From assembly GCA_910575505.1 (NCBI GenBank), contig CAJTFK010000002.1:186001-250000 (forward strand): a stretch of DNA of 64,000 bases, given 5' to 3'. Numbering within the stretch: the stretch's first letter is position 1; each line of letters opens with the position of its first letter. A program made the translations under genes and the position numbers. The DNA is from Oscillospiraceae bacterium. GTDB taxonomy: Bacteria > Bacillota > Clostridia > Oscillospirales > Oscillospiraceae. Of this stretch, positions 1 through 8,424 are shown piece by piece. The notes beneath the pieces are model-generated. The model saw nothing but the letters and a program-made list of their open reading frames with translations. It was not told the DNA's origin and made no database searches.

Positions 1-90
1 TTGGTTATAATAACCGAAAAATCATCCATTTTTTGTGCGTGATGTACAGAAAGGCCCTGGAAGCAGTGTTAAATTTGCCCAGTTTTACTC

Positions 91-119
91 TTGCGCGTCG
101 AAGGGGAAACCGCTATACT
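91..119 (+). promoter_or_regulatory. Sigma-A-type promoter for the 64-aa gene
   Basis: TTGCGC (91-96) and TATACT (114-119) are separated by 17 bases and lie about 95 bases before the small gene at 214. Nothing coding is seen in 1-213. Confidence 0.6.
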
Positions 120-213
120 GACCTCAGCTTCCGGGGAACAGACCTGGAAGAGTCCAATCCACGAGGAACGGGAGTTCAGACTCCCCCCGATGACTGAATA
201 GGAGGTCACAATT

Positions 214-408
214 ATGATGATGCACAAACTGTTTGATGAAGCCGGCGCCCTTTGCTATGGCAGCCTGATGCTCACCACCAATATGAATAAAGCCAAGGAA
301 GAGCAGAGCTTCGAGGGCCTGCGGGAAACCATGTCCGCCCGGAAGAAGCGGACCGTTCTCAGCGGCGGCATGTTCAACCACAACAGCCGCGCCTACCGCC
401 ACGCCTGA
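214..408 (+). CDS. Small hypothetical protein, 64 aa
   Basis: No family is recognised. The reading frame is preceded by a strong ribosome binding site (AGGAGG, about 7 bases before the ATG), has a promoter upstream and a strong intrinsic terminator 15 bases downstream, so it looks like a self-contained single-gene transcript. The start offers three consecutive Met codons in the first four residues. The protein is soluble in character, with a basic stretch (SARKKR) near residue 42 and an Asn/His-rich C-terminus (MFNHNSRAYRHA). No membrane segment, Cys pair or known motif is visible. Being real is likely from its signals; function is unknown. Confidence 0.6.
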   Translation: MMMHKLFDEAGALCYGSLMLTTNMNKAKEEQSFEGLRETMSARKKRTVLSGGMFNHNSRAYRHA

Positions 409-423
409 GCGAAAACAGCGCAC

Positions 424-459
424 ACAGAACGGACGCCCCAGGGCGTCCGTTCTGTTTTC
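424..459 (+). terminator. Intrinsic terminator
   Basis: A perfect 15-base-pair stem (424-438 with 441-455), two-base loop and TTTT tail close the small gene's transcript. Confidence 0.85.
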
Positions 460-482
460 CGGAGGAAGGGGCGGCGCATATG

Positions 483-590
483 CTTTTTTGCGTGTCCCTG
501 TTTTTTTGCGTGTCCCTGTTTTTTCGCGCGCCCCTGTCTTCCCGCGCGCCCCAGCTTTCTTGCGTTCCCCTACTTTTTTGCATTCCCCGG
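483..590. repeat. Six tandem copies of a degenerate 18-bp unit
   Basis: Units start at 483, 501, 519, 537, 555 and 573, each a T-rich run followed by GCGTGTCCCTG or a variant. The first two differ by one base and later copies drift. The unit is a multiple of three, so on the minus strand it stays open as a hexapeptide repeat, but there is no coding signal there. It fills the gap between a terminator and the next promoter. Confidence 0.85.
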
Positions 591-655
591 CAGCCTTTTC
601 GACACGCCGGAATAAAAAAGTTGAACCTATACCGCCGTATTTGTCTATTCCGCTC

Positions 656-685
656 TTGCAACTCTCCTTTGGAATGGGGTATACT
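656..685 (+). promoter_or_regulatory. Promoter for the aminotransferase gene
   Basis: TTGCAA (656-661) and TATACT (680-685) are 18 bases apart, 40 bases upstream of the start codon. Confidence 0.7.
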
Positions 686-725
686 GTTGCCGTAGAGAAC
701 GGACGAATCATGAAAGGATGGATGT

Positions 726-2003
726 ATGATGAAACCTTATGCCCAGTTGTCCCCGGAAGAGCGCAGAGGGGAATACGCCCGTCTGCGGACAGAGTTTGAC
801 GCCCTGAAGGCTCGGGGCCTCTCCCTGAACATGGCCCGGGGCAAGCCCAGCAAGGTGCAGGTGGATTTAATCAACGATATGTTCCAGCTGATGCAGGACC
901 CTCAGGATTATATTTCTGACGGCATCGACGTGCGGAACTACGGTGAGCTGGCCGGGCTGCCCGCCGCCAAGGCGCTGTTTGCCGATATTCTGGGATGCAG
1001 GCCGGAGCAGGTTTTTGTAGGCGGAAATTCCAGCCTTCAGCTGATGTACGATACCGTTTCCAAGGGATACACCCACGGACTCGCCCACAGCCCCCGGCCC
1101 TGGTGCAGGGAGGAAACCGTCAGGTGGCTCTGCCCTTCTCCCGGCTATGACCGGCATTTCCGCATCACCGAGTCCTTCGGCTTTGAGCTGATCACCATTC
1201 CCATGACGGAGGACGGCCCTGATATGGACGCCGTGGAGGAGGCGGTGAAGGACCCCGCCGTCAAGGGCATCTGGTGCGTGCCCAAATATTCCAACCCCGA
1301 CGGCGTGATTTACTCCGACGAGACCATCCGGCGCTTTGCCAATCTGAAGCCCGCCGCCCCAGATTTCACCATTATGTGGGATAACGCCTACTGCATCCAC
1401 GAGTTCGAGGGGGACTATGTGGAATTTCCCGACATCCTCTCTCTCTGCGAGGCGGCGGGGAATCCGGACATGGTCTTTGAGTTTGCCTCCACCTCCAAGG
1501 TGACCCTGCCCGGCTCAGGCGTGGCCTGCTTCGCCTGCTCCAAAACCAACATGGAGCACATGGAAAAGCAGCTGACGGTTCAGGTCATCAGCTTTGACAA
1601 GGTGAACCAGCAGCGCCATGTCCTCTATCTCAGGGACAAGGCCCACAGCCTGGAGATTATGAAGCGCCACGCCTCCGTGATGGGACCCAAGTTCCGCTGT
1701 GTGGCGGACGCTCTGGACCGGGAGATTGCCCCCCTGGATATTGCCTCCTGGAAGCGGCCCAGGGGCGGCTACTTCGTGTCTGTCAACGCCATGGCCGGCA
1801 CGGCCAAAAGGACCCTGGCCCTGTGCAGGGAGGCCGGCGTCACCATGACGGATGCCGGCGCCACCTTCCCCTATGGCAAGGACCCCCGGGACAGCAACAT
1901 CCGGGTGGCCCCCTCCCTGCCCCCGGTGGAGGAGCTGGAGCAGGCCATGGAGATTTTCTGCGTCTGCCTCCGGATGGCGGCGCTGGAACAGCTGGGCTTG
2001 TAA
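726..2003 (+). CDS. PLP-dependent aminotransferase, aspartate aminotransferase (AspT/MocR-like) type
   Basis: Fold-type I aminotransferase of the clade annotated as aspartate aminotransferase in Clostridia; it would exchange an amino group between aspartate and 2-oxoglutarate in the cytosol. Visible PLP-site residues are Asn190 in the SNPDG motif, Asp219 and Tyr222 in WDNAY, and the Schiff-base Lys258 in FASTSKVTLPGSG. The N-terminus has LNMARGKPS (35-43), also typical of this clade. Length (425 aa) is normal. The start is the first of two ATGs behind GAAAGGA. It is followed 43 bases later by a radical SAM gene, perhaps co-transcribed. The exact substrate is inferred from family only. Confidence 0.88.
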   Translation: MMKPYAQLSPEERRGEYARLRTEFDALKARGLSLNMARGKPSKVQVDLINDMFQLMQDPQDYISDGIDVRNYGELAGLPAAKALFADILGCRPEQVFVGGNSSLQLMYDTVSKGYTHGLAHSPRPWCREETVRWLCPSPGYDRHFRITESFGFELITIPMTEDGPDMDAVEEAVKDPAVKGIWCVPKYSNPDGVIYSDETIRRFANLKPAAPDFTIMWDNAYCIHEFEGDYVEFPDILSLCEAAGNPDMVFEFASTSKVTLPGSGVACFACSKTNMEHMEKQLTVQVISFDKVNQQRHVLYLRDKAHSLEIMKRHASVMGPKFRCVADALDREIAPLDIASWKRPRGGYFVSVNAMAGTAKRTLALCREAGVTMTDAGATFPYGKDPRDSNIRVAPSLPPVEELEQAMEIFCVCLRMAALEQLGL

Positions 2004-2046
2004 GGCCTGAAATCCGGCTGTCCACGACAGGAAGGAGCGTCAAGCG

Positions 2047-2916
2047 ATGAGATACTACGGCAGCGTCTACCGGCCCCCCTCTGAGGCCCGGAGCCTGATC
2101 GTTCAGGTGACTTACGGGTGCAGCCACAACACATGCGCCTTTTGCAGCATGTACAAGGAAAAGCGCTTTTCCATCCGGCCTCTGGAGGAGGTTCTGGAGG
2201 ACTTCCGTATTGCCCGGAGCGTTTACCACCATATTGAAAAGGTATTCCTGGCCGACGGAGACGCCCTGGTGCGGAAGGCAGAGGAGCTCTATGTGATTCT
2301 GGACGCCGTCCGGGACCTGTTCCCGGAGTGCCGCCAGGTCACCAGTTACGCCTCTCCCTCCTCCATCCGCATCCGGACGGAGGAAGAACTCCGGACTCTC
2401 CGGGAAAAGGGCCTGACCATGGTTTACATGGGACTGGAATCCGGCAGCGACCGGGTGCTGACCCTGATGAACAAGGGACACCCGGCGGCGGAGATTGTGG
2501 AGATGGGGAAAAAGGTAAGAGCCTGCGGCATCGCACTCTCCGTCACGGCCATCACCGGTCTGGGCGGGCCGGAGCTGCTGGAGCGCCACGCCCTGGACAC
2601 CGCCGCTGCCTTCAACGCCATGAACCCGGAGTATATCGGCATGCTGACGCTGATGGTGGAGCCGGAAACGCCGCTGTACGACTGGGTGCACCAGGGGAAA
2701 TTCCAGCTGCTGACCCGGTCTCAGGTGCTGGAGGAAACCCGGCTGATGGTGGAGGCCCTGGACAGCCCCGGCAGCGTCTTCCGTATGAACCATGCCAGCA
2801 ATTACCTGGCCCTCCGGGGCACGCTGAACCGGGACCGGGACGCCATGCTGGCGGAAGTCAGACGGGCTGAGGAGGACCTTGGCCGTCTCCGCCCGGAGGC
2901 CTGGCGGGGCCTGTGA
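2047..2916 (+). CDS. Radical SAM protein
   Basis: The N-terminus carries a cysteine cluster, Cys25, Cys30 and Cys33 (CSHNTCAFC), expected to hold the [4Fe-4S] cluster that cleaves S-adenosylmethionine. The spacing is CX4CX2C rather than the classic CX3CX2C, as in a widespread but uncharacterised clostridial group. MGLESGSDRVL, near residues 128-138, matches the GxxSG-type glycine-rich region of radical SAM barrels. Length is 289 aa with no extra C-terminal Cys cluster, so no auxiliary cluster is apparent. The start at 2047 follows GGAAGGAGCG. Substrate is unknown. Confidence 0.85.
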   Translation: MRYYGSVYRPPSEARSLIVQVTYGCSHNTCAFCSMYKEKRFSIRPLEEVLEDFRIARSVYHHIEKVFLADGDALVRKAEELYVILDAVRDLFPECRQVTSYASPSSIRIRTEEELRTLREKGLTMVYMGLESGSDRVLTLMNKGHPAAEIVEMGKKVRACGIALSVTAITGLGGPELLERHALDTAAAFNAMNPEYIGMLTLMVEPETPLYDWVHQGKFQLLTRSQVLEETRLMVEALDSPGSVFRMNHASNYLALRGTLNRDRDAMLAEVRRAEEDLGRLRPEAWRGL

Positions 2917-3206
2917 GTCCGGGACCTGTCTGAAAGACTGTTCCCAGGCCGGCAGTGCCGAAGGGCGCCGCCGGCCTGTCCGCGTTTTGGCCCCGGGAGA
3001 ATGGAAGCGCGGACAGTCAGGCGGATTACGAAGCGTCGTTTTCCGCATACATAGTTCAGCCGGTGTCCGTGGGTCCGGAAAACCGGGAGATGTTCACAGC
3101 ACTGCGCAATTGAATACCGGTGCATACCGATGTTCAGACGGCGGCGCTGTACGGATTTCCCCGGATGCCGGCGGAAGCAGAGAGGAAAAAGGAGGGAACC
3201 ATTCCC

Positions 3207-4850
3207 ATGAAAGAACTGACACCCCAGCTGATAGACTCGATGAGGCACTATTCCCGAAGCGGCTTTGTCAAGGACCTTACCGCCGGAATCATTGTCGCCA
3301 TCATCGCCCTGCCGCTGTCCATCGCCCTGGCCCTGGCCTCCGGCGTGTCCCCGGAGCAGGGACTGTATACCGCGATTACGGCGGGCTTTCTGATCTCCGC
3401 TCTGGGAGGCAGCAGGGTGCAGATTGCCGGACCCACCGCCGCCTTTGCCACCATCGTGGCGGGAATTGTGGCCCGAAGCGGCATGGAGGGCCTGGCTACC
3501 GCCACCGTTCTGGCGGGTATCCTCCTGATTCTGATGGGGCTGCTGCGGATGGGAAGCATGATTAAGTTCATCCCCTATACCATCACCACCGGGTTCACGG
3601 CGGGAATTGCAGTCACCATTTTGATAGGTCAGCTGAAGGACTTTTTCGGCCTGACCTTTGAGGGGGCCCCGGTGGAGACCATGGAAAAGCTGGGGGAAGC
3701 TGTCCGTACCTTCCACACGGTGAACTGGGCCGCGGCGGGGGTGGGCTGTCTGGCTCTGGTCATTCTGATTCTGTGGCCCAGGGTTCTCCCCAGAATCCCC
3801 GCCTCCCTGATGGCCGTGATTGTGACGGCGGGCGCGGTGAAGCTGCTGAATCTGCCGGTGAATACCATCGGGGATCTCTATACCATTTCGAGCGCCCTGC
3901 CGGCGGTGAGGCTGCCTGCCCTGTCCTATGACACGGTGGCGGCGGTGCTGCCCGACGCGTTTACCATTGCCATTCTGGCGGCCATTGAATCCCTGCTGTC
4001 CGCCGTCGTGGCCGACGAGATGATCGGTGCGCGGCACAACTCCAATATGGAGCTGGTGGCTCAGGGGGTGGGCAATGCCGCCTCCGCGCTCTTCGGCGGC
4101 ATTCCCGCCACCGGCGCCATTGCCCGGACGGCGGCCAACATCAAAAACGGAGGCCGCACCCCTGTGGCCGGCATGGTCCACGCCGTGGTCCTGCTGCTGG
4201 TGCTGGTGCTGCTGATGCCCTGGGCCGCCCTGATTCCCATGCCCTGCATCGCCGCGATTCTGTTTCAGGTGGCCTATAATATGAGCGGCTGGCGCACCGT
4301 GGTGAAGGTGGTTCAGCATTCACCGAAAAGCGATGCGGCGGTGCTGGCGGTGACCTTTCTGCTCACGGTTGTGTTTGACCTGGTGGTGGCCATTGCCGTG
4401 GGTCTGTCTCTGGCCTGCCTGCTGTTCATGAAGCGGATGGCGGATGTGGCCGACGTCAAGGAATGGGAATATGTGGAGGACACCGGAGACGACCAGGGCC
4501 GGCTGAAGCCCGTGCCCGCCCATGTCATGGTCTATGAGATCACAGGCCCCATGTTCTTCGGCGCGGCGGACAAAATCCCTCATATTCAGCAGGACGCCGG
4601 GCGGAACGTGCTGATTCTGCGGATGCGCGGGGTTCCCGCCATGGACATCACCGCCCTCAACGGACTCCGGCGGCTCTATGAGGAATGCCGCGCCAAGGGA
4701 ATCCAAGTCATCTTCTCCCACGTCAACGAACAGCCTCTGTCGGTGTTCCGGAAATCCGGCCTGTATGACCAGGTGGGCGCCGGGAGCTTTGCCCCCAATA
4801 TCGACGAGGCCTTGGTCAGGGCGGGGGACCTGGCGGAGTCACGGCGCTGA
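3207..4850 (+). CDS. SulP family anion permease with STAS domain
   Basis: Integral membrane transporter of the SulP/SLC26 family, expected to move sulfate, bicarbonate or a related anion. The first ~415 residues are strongly hydrophobic with 10-12 membrane segments; the PLSIALALASGVSPEQGLYTA stretch near the N-terminus is the family signature. The last ~110 residues form a cytoplasmic STAS domain (MVYEITGPMFFGAADKI onward). The start is the ATG at 3207 directly after AAGGAGGG; an in-frame ATG at 3120 lacks a ribosome binding site and would add a non-hydrophobic leader. Length is 547 aa. The 290 bases before it hold no gene. The transported ion cannot be told from sequence. Confidence 0.9.
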   Translation: MKELTPQLIDSMRHYSRSGFVKDLTAGIIVAIIALPLSIALALASGVSPEQGLYTAITAGFLISALGGSRVQIAGPTAAFATIVAGIVARSGMEGLATATVLAGILLILMGLLRMGSMIKFIPYTITTGFTAGIAVTILIGQLKDFFGLTFEGAPVETMEKLGEAVRTFHTVNWAAAGVGCLALVILILWPRVLPRIPASLMAVIVTAGAVKLLNLPVNTIGDLYTISSALPAVRLPALSYDTVAAVLPDAFTIAILAAIESLLSAVVADEMIGARHNSNMELVAQGVGNAASALFGGIPATGAIARTAANIKNGGRTPVAGMVHAVVLLLVLVLLMPWAALIPMPCIAAILFQVAYNMSGWRTVVKVVQHSPKSDAAVLAVTFLLTVVFDLVVAIAVGLSLACLLFMKRMADVADVKEWEYVEDTGDDQGRLKPVPAHVMVYEITGPMFFGAADKIPHIQQDAGRNVLILRMRGVPAMDITALNGLRRLYEECRAKGIQVIFSHVNEQPLSVFRKSGLYDQVGAGSFAPNIDEALVRAGDLAESRR

Positions 4851-4871
4851 CCGGCGGCTTCCGGGAACTGC

Positions 4872-4913
4872 AAACGGCGTCTTCACCGGATACGGTGAAG
4901 ACGCCGTTTTATA
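4872..4913. terminator. Strong intrinsic terminator
   Basis: A perfect 17-bp stem (4872-4888 with 4893-4909) around a GATA loop, with TTTTATAT after it, ends the SulP transcript. Confidence 0.9.
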
Positions 4914-5043
4914 TAGTCAGCACAGCTGCAAACCGGTACACACCGTTTTGCAGACAGAGGAAAAGCCGTTGACGGGTAAAACTCCTGTGCCGGCGTTCAC
5001 CGCAGAGCCGTCTTGCGGCCTGTTTGACGGATCATCGCCGCAC

Positions 5044-5077
5044 CTGCTGAAAAGAAGCAGATGCTTCTTTTCAGCAG
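5044..5077. other. Perfect 16-bp hairpin of unknown role
   Basis: CTGCTGAAAAGAAGCA (5044-5059) and its exact complement (5062-5077) flank two bases. It sits downstream of both convergent genes, but neither strand has a T-run after it, so it may be an RNA stability element or a rho-less pause site. Nothing else is seen in 4914-5164. Confidence 0.6.
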
Positions 5078-5164
5078 CGGTGACGATAAGAACCTGTATT
5101 CATAGCCGCTGAGCGGATTGTATTCCGTCCGTTTTTCCGCCACCCGGCGGAGGCCGCCGGTCTC

Positions 5165-6127
5165 TCAATGCCGCTCTCTGCAAATAAAGGCGAACCAGCC
5201 GTTGTCCTCCCGGCGTTCCAGAACCTCCAGCCCCGCCGCGGAAAGAGCCGCCGCCGTCTCCTCCGCCCGGCTGTCGATGATGCCGGAGCATAGGAATCGG
5301 CCCTCCGGACTCAGCAGGCCCCGGACGTCCGGAGCGAGGGCAATGATGATGTCCGCCACGATATTGGCCAATACCAGGCTGTAGCCGCTTCCCAGCTGAT
5401 TCCGCAGGGTTTCGTCTGTCAGAACGTTTCCGATGCGGACCTGGAGCCGCTCCGGCGTGATCCGGTTCAGGGCGGCGTTGGACTCGGCGGCGGTGCGGCA
5501 TTTGTCGTCGATATCCACCGCCAGAGCCGAGGAGGCCCCCAGCCGCAGCGCCGCCAGGGAGAGGATGCCGCTGCCGCAGCCCAGGTCCAATACCCGCTCC
5601 CCGCCTTTTACCAGCTCCTCCAGTGCGGTGAGGCAGAGCCGGGTGGTGGCGTGGGCCCCGGTGCCGAAGGTCAGGCCGGGGTCCAGATACAGCGGGACCC
5701 GGTCCCCCGGCTCCGCCGTCTCCCACTGGGGAATGACGATCAACCGCCGGCCGATCTCCATGGGCTTGTAATACTGCTTCCAGTTGTTTTCCCAGTCGGC
5801 GTCCCGGATGTTCTCCAGGGTCATCAGAAGGGTGCCGCAGTCCTGCCGTGCCTGCTTCAGCTGCTCCAGAGCCATGCGCACCTCGCCCATTTTGGCAAAG
5901 CCCGCCTCTCCGGCCTCCAGGTAGAATGTAATTCGGGAAAGTCCCTCCATCCTTCGGGAGAGGTCCTCGTCCACATAGTCCCAGTATTCGTGATTGTGCT
6001 CCAGAAAGTCCTGGAAATCCGTCTCGTCCTCAATGACCACACCGTCGATGTCCAGGGCGGACAGCAGAGCCTGAACCGTCTCCAAGCCCTGGTGATTGGT
6101 GTCGATGTGCAGCTCCAGCCAGTTCAT
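5165..6127 (-). CDS. prmA: Ribosomal protein L11 methyltransferase
   Basis: SAM-dependent enzyme that trimethylates ribosomal protein L11. The N-terminal half is the L11-recognition domain; the C-terminal half is the Rossmann methyltransferase with GTGAH (155-159), the SAM-binding loop DLGCGSG (181-187) and NIVAD (255-259), all family hallmarks. At 320 aa it has normal length. The start at 6127 gives the typical MNWLELHIDT beginning behind a GGGGGATAGG sequence; in-frame codons further upstream run into the DegV gene region and are not credible. It is the last of three leftward genes (DUF1836, DegV, prmA). Confidence 0.93.
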   Translation of the reverse strand: MNWLELHIDTNHQGLETVQALLSALDIDGVVIEDETDFQDFLEHNHEYWDYVDEDLSRRMEGLSRITFYLEAGEAGFAKMGEVRMALEQLKQARQDCGTLLMTLENIRDADWENNWKQYYKPMEIGRRLIVIPQWETAEPGDRVPLYLDPGLTFGTGAHATTRLCLTALEELVKGGERVLDLGCGSGILSLAALRLGASSALAVDIDDKCRTAAESNAALNRITPERLQVRIGNVLTDETLRNQLGSGYSLVLANIVADIIIALAPDVRGLLSPEGRFLCSGIIDSRAEETAAALSAAGLEVLERREDNGWFAFICRERH

Positions 6128-6159
6128 CCTATCCCCCGCTTTCTCTTTGTCCCGGGCCC

Positions 6160-7032
6160 TCAGCGGGGCCCGCCGGTGAAGAACAGGGCCACCACCCCTG
6201 CGCCGGTATGGCTGCCGATGACAGGGCCCACATAGTTGATGTATATATCCCGGACGCCGAGGCGGCGGCGGATCTCCTCCGCCACGAATTCCGCGTCCTC
6301 CAGGCAGTCGCCGTGGCTGATGAACACCGTCTGCTCCGCCGGGTTGACGGCGGTTTTCTCCATATGGCCCACCAGGGCCAGCAGAGAGGCCTTCCGGCCC
6401 CGACATTTCTCCATGGGAATCAGCCGTCCCTCCCTGTCCACATGAAGAATGGGCTTGACAGAGAGCATGGTGCCGAACAGCGCCGACGCGGCGCTGACCC
6501 GTCCGCCCCGCTTCAGGTGGTTCAGGTCGTCCACGGTGAACCAGTGGCAGACTGTTTCCTGAATATTCAAGGCATAGTCCATCAGCGCGTCGACGGACAG
6601 CCCTTTCTTTTTCTCCCGGGCGCAAAGCCACACCAGCAGACCCTGCCCCATGGAGGCGCAGCGGGAATCCACCGTGTTGATCTTCCGCTCCGGGAACGCT
6701 TTCGCCAGCTCCCCCGCCGCGATGCAGGCGGACTGGAAGGTGGTGGACAGGGCGGAGGAAAAGCAGATGCAGAGGATATCCTTCCCCGCCTCCAGGATGG
6801 GCCTCATGGCCTCCTCAAACTGGCCCACATTGACGGCGGAGGTGACGGGCATCTCGCCGGAGCGGACCTGACTGTAGAACTCCCGGAATCCAATCTCCCG
6901 ACCGTCCAGCCAATTCCGGTATTCCAGGCCCTTCATCTCCAGCCGCAGGGGCAAAACCACCAGTCCCAGCTCCTCCGCCATTTCCGCGGTCAGGTCGCAG
7001 CAGCTGTCTGTCATCAGTACGTAATCTGCCAT
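6160..7032 (-). CDS. DegV family fatty acid-binding protein
   Basis: DegV/FakB-type protein that binds a fatty acid between two domains and, in Bacillota, presents it to the FakA kinase. MADYVLMTDSCCDLT at the start is the characteristic beta-strand plus T-D-S-xx-D-L binding motif, and PVTSAVNVGQF near residue 87 is the second conserved T-S-x-x-N patch. Length is 290 aa. The ATG at 7032 is used here; a TTG at 7038 sits at better distance from AAGGAG and overlaps the upstream stop, so the start is uncertain by two residues. It lies in a leftward operon with DUF1836 and prmA. No fakA is in this window. Confidence 0.88.
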   Translation of the reverse strand: MADYVLMTDSCCDLTAEMAEELGLVVLPLRLEMKGLEYRNWLDGREIGFREFYSQVRSGEMPVTSAVNVGQFEEAMRPILEAGKDILCICFSSALSTTFQSACIAAGELAKAFPERKINTVDSRCASMGQGLLVWLCAREKKKGLSVDALMDYALNIQETVCHWFTVDDLNHLKRGGRVSAASALFGTMLSVKPILHVDREGRLIPMEKCRGRKASLLALVGHMEKTAVNPAEQTVFISHGDCLEDAEFVAEEIRRRLGVRDIYINYVGPVIGSHTGAGVVALFFTGGPR

Positions 7033-7034
7033 GC

Positions 7035-7583
7035 TCAATCATGCTCCTTATCCTTTTTTGGCTTGCCTTTGGGCTCCGGCTGCTTCTGGCTCCGAAGCAT
7101 GGCCACACAGTGGCTGCTGGCCACCCCGGCGGCATAGCTCAGCAGAGCGAAGTGGATGGCGTCGTCGGCAAGACTTCCCCCCGTCCGCTCCTCCAGCTCT
7201 CCGGCGGTGATGTTCAGGGCCTTGTCGAGACTGGCGCAGAAGGCGGCATAGCCGTCTTCCGCCGTCCGGTCTCCCTGAAGCTCCTCCCGGATCAGCAGGT
7301 CCATGTCCCGGGTGGACATCACCCGCTTCAGCACGCAGATCACCGTAAAATAGGCCAGGTGCTCCCGGCTGTACTTCTTTCCCTCGGCCCTGGGGGCCAG
7401 TCCGCTTTTGGTGTAGTTGTTCACCATGGCGGCGGTGAGTCCGTCGTCTCCGTCAAAGCGGAGGACCTGCCGCTCCATGTAGGAGAGCACCTGGTCCATG
7501 TACAGGGCAAAATCCGGCAGCTGCTCCCAGGGGACGGGTCTCCGTTCCCGGAGACAGTCCTGCAGCTCTGTCAGATCCTTCAT
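7035..7583 (-). CDS. DUF1836 domain protein, probable MerR-like regulator
   Basis: Matches the DUF1836 family of small clostridial proteins with an N-terminal MerR-like helix-turn-helix. The segment LRFDGDDGLTAAMVNNYTKSGLAP followed by KKYSREHLAYFTVICVLKRV (residues ~40-85) is the family core. The C-terminus is lysine-rich (GKPKKDKEHD) and probably disordered. The start at 7583 follows GGGAAAGGAGC, and the stop is three bases before the DegV start, so the two are translationally close. Function and target are unknown; a regulatory role is inferred from the fold only. Confidence 0.8.
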   Translation of the reverse strand: MKDLTELQDCLRERRPVPWEQLPDFALYMDQVLSYMERQVLRFDGDDGLTAAMVNNYTKSGLAPRAEGKKYSREHLAYFTVICVLKRVMSTRDMDLLIREELQGDRTAEDGYAAFCASLDKALNITAGELEERTGGSLADDAIHFALLSYAAGVASSHCVAMLRSQKQPEPKGKPKKDKEHD

Positions 7584-7693
7584 GATCGCTCCTTTCCCAC
7601 AGCGCTGAAAAAGGGGAACTGCGTTCCCCGGTATGTTGATGGAATCTGATTCCAGACGGTCCGGCCAGAAAGCCGGACAGCCTGTCCATGGTA

Positions 7694-7722
7694 ATTGTAC
7701 CACTCTGACGCGGTTTTGTAAA
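7694..7722 (-). promoter_or_regulatory. Promoter of the DUF1836-DegV-prmA operon
   Basis: On the minus strand, TTTACA (7722-7717) and TACAAT (7699-7694) are 17 bases apart, about 110 bases upstream of the DUF1836 start. Confidence 0.7.
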
Positions 7723-7786
7723 TCATATTTTGGTGGATTCAAAAACATATTTTGCGTTTTCAAAAAAGACACGCTTCCTGCGCTTC

Positions 7787-7815
7787 TTGCAAAATGTGTC
7801 AGATTCTGCTATGAT
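7787..7815 (+). promoter_or_regulatory. Promoter of toxin gene 1
   Basis: TTGCAA (7787-7792) and TATGAT (7810-7815) with 17-base spacing, about 50 bases before the TTG start of the first small toxin. Confidence 0.7.
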
Positions 7816-7865
7816 AGGCACGCTGCCCCACACTCCATCCTGACAGCAGGAGGGAGGTGAGCGTC

Positions 7866-7961
7866 TTGGAACTGATGATTACCTTTTTAGTGTCGGTTGC
7901 GGCAGGTGTAGCTGCCTACTACCTCTGCAAATGGCTTGACCGGCACGGCGGGGGACAGTAA
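7866..7961 (+). CDS. Fst-like type I toxin peptide, copy 1 (31 aa)
   Basis: A 31-residue peptide: short start, one hydrophobic membrane helix (about residues 5-21), then KWLDRH and a polar glycine-rich tail. A single helix followed by a W-L-D/N-R end is the layout of Fst/par-type I toxins, which insert in the membrane. It uses a TTG start behind a very strong GGAGGGAGGTGA site. It has its own promoter, an intrinsic terminator 11 bases after the stop, and an opposing promoter that would make an overlapping antisense RNA. A paralogue lies 463 bases downstream. Family assignment is by layout and motif, not a database match. Confidence 0.72.
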   Translation: MELMITFLVSVAAGVAAYYLCKWLDRHGGGQ

Positions 7962-7965
7962 GCCT

Positions 7966-8045
7966 GAAAATGGACTCCCGGAGAGCTGCCACTCTCCGGG
8001 AGTCCGCCTTTTGTGAGCATCTTGGGTTCCGACTACCTTTTAGCT
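7966..8045 (-). ncRNA. Predicted antisense antitoxin RNA 1
   Basis: Expected to start near 8045 from the minus promoter at 8052-8081 and stop at the shared terminator, giving about 80 nt. Its 5' end is the complement of 8031-8043 (GACTACCTTTTAG), which nearly equals toxin codons at 7877-7890 (GATTACCTTTTTAG), so it can pair with the toxin mRNA both there and at the terminator. Boundaries are predicted. Confidence 0.65.
7972..8013. terminator. Shared bidirectional terminator, cassette 1
   Basis: A perfect 14-bp stem (7972-7985 with 7992-8005) has CCTTTT on the plus side and ATTTTC on the minus side, so it can end both toxin mRNA and antisense RNA. Confidence 0.85.
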
Positions 8046-8051
8046 GAGGTC

Positions 8052-8081
8052 ATTATACCACAGCCCCCTCAGTATATGCAA
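8052..8081 (-). promoter_or_regulatory. Antisense promoter, cassette 1
   Basis: Minus-strand TTGCAT (8081-8076) and perfect TATAAT (8057-8052), 18-base spacing. It lies 13 bases past the stop of the mnmE remnant. Confidence 0.8.
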
Positions 8082-8093
8082 GAGGGAACGCAT

Positions 8094-8192
8094 TTATTTT
8101 CCCACGCAGAAGCGGGAGAAAATGCGGGAGACGATTTCCTCCCTGGCGGTGCGGCCCGTCAGCTCCCCGATGGCATCCAGAGCCTCTTCCGA
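8094..8192 (-). pseudogene. Duplicated C-terminal fragment of mnmE (33 codons with stop)
   Basis: Reads SEEALDAIGELTGRTAREE and continues to IFSRFCVGK-stop, matching the C-terminus of the intact mnmE ending at 8556 with one or two substitutions. Homology stops abruptly at 8192. It has no start and is a passenger of the cassette duplication. Confidence 0.85.
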
Positions 8193-8193
8193 G

Positions 8194-8238
8194 AAAAAAT
8201 TCCTGCCCTCAGAAGGCAGACGCGCTCTGAGGGCAGGA
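8194..8238 (-). terminator. Leftward intrinsic terminator
   Basis: A perfect 13-bp stem (8201-8213 with 8226-8238) followed on the minus strand by ATTTTTTC. It would stop read-through from mnmE or the second antisense RNA before it enters cassette 1, insulating the two cassettes. Confidence 0.75.
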
Positions 8239-8250
8239 GTTTACAGCTTT

Positions 8251-8280
8251 TTTACAAATCCTGTCAGGTTTTGGTATAAT
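8251..8280 (+). promoter_or_regulatory. Promoter of toxin gene 2
   Basis: TTTACA (8251-8256) and perfect TATAAT (8275-8280), 18-base spacing, about 48 bases before the GTG start. Confidence 0.8.
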
Positions 8281-8328
8281 GGCCCTGCCGCCCTTCTCCA
8301 AACTGGCAGCAGGGAGGAGGTGAATGCT

Positions 8329-8424
8329 GTGGAAATTTTAATCAGTTTCTTTGTATCGGTTGGAGCAAGTATAGTTGGCAGCTATATAAGCAAGTGGCTT
8401 AACCGACACGGCAAGGGCAGGTAA
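8329..8424 (+). CDS. Fst-like type I toxin peptide, copy 2 (31 aa)
   Basis: Paralogue of the peptide at 7866: same length, same plan of one membrane helix (EILISFFVSVGASIVGSYI) then KWLNRH and a short basic tail (GKGR). About half of the residues are shared with copy 1. It starts at GTG behind GGGAGGAGGTGAA. Promoter, downstream terminator and antisense promoter are all present, so both cassettes appear intact. The tail is more basic than in copy 1. Toxicity is inferred from the architecture. Confidence 0.72.
   Translation: MEILISFFVSVGASIVGSYISKWLNRHGKGR

Noticed and set aside
124-711. Minus-strand 195-aa frame with hexapeptide repeats
   Set aside because: Runs antisense through a supported small gene, its terminator and an 18-bp tandem repeat; the repeat length (multiple of three) explains the open frame.
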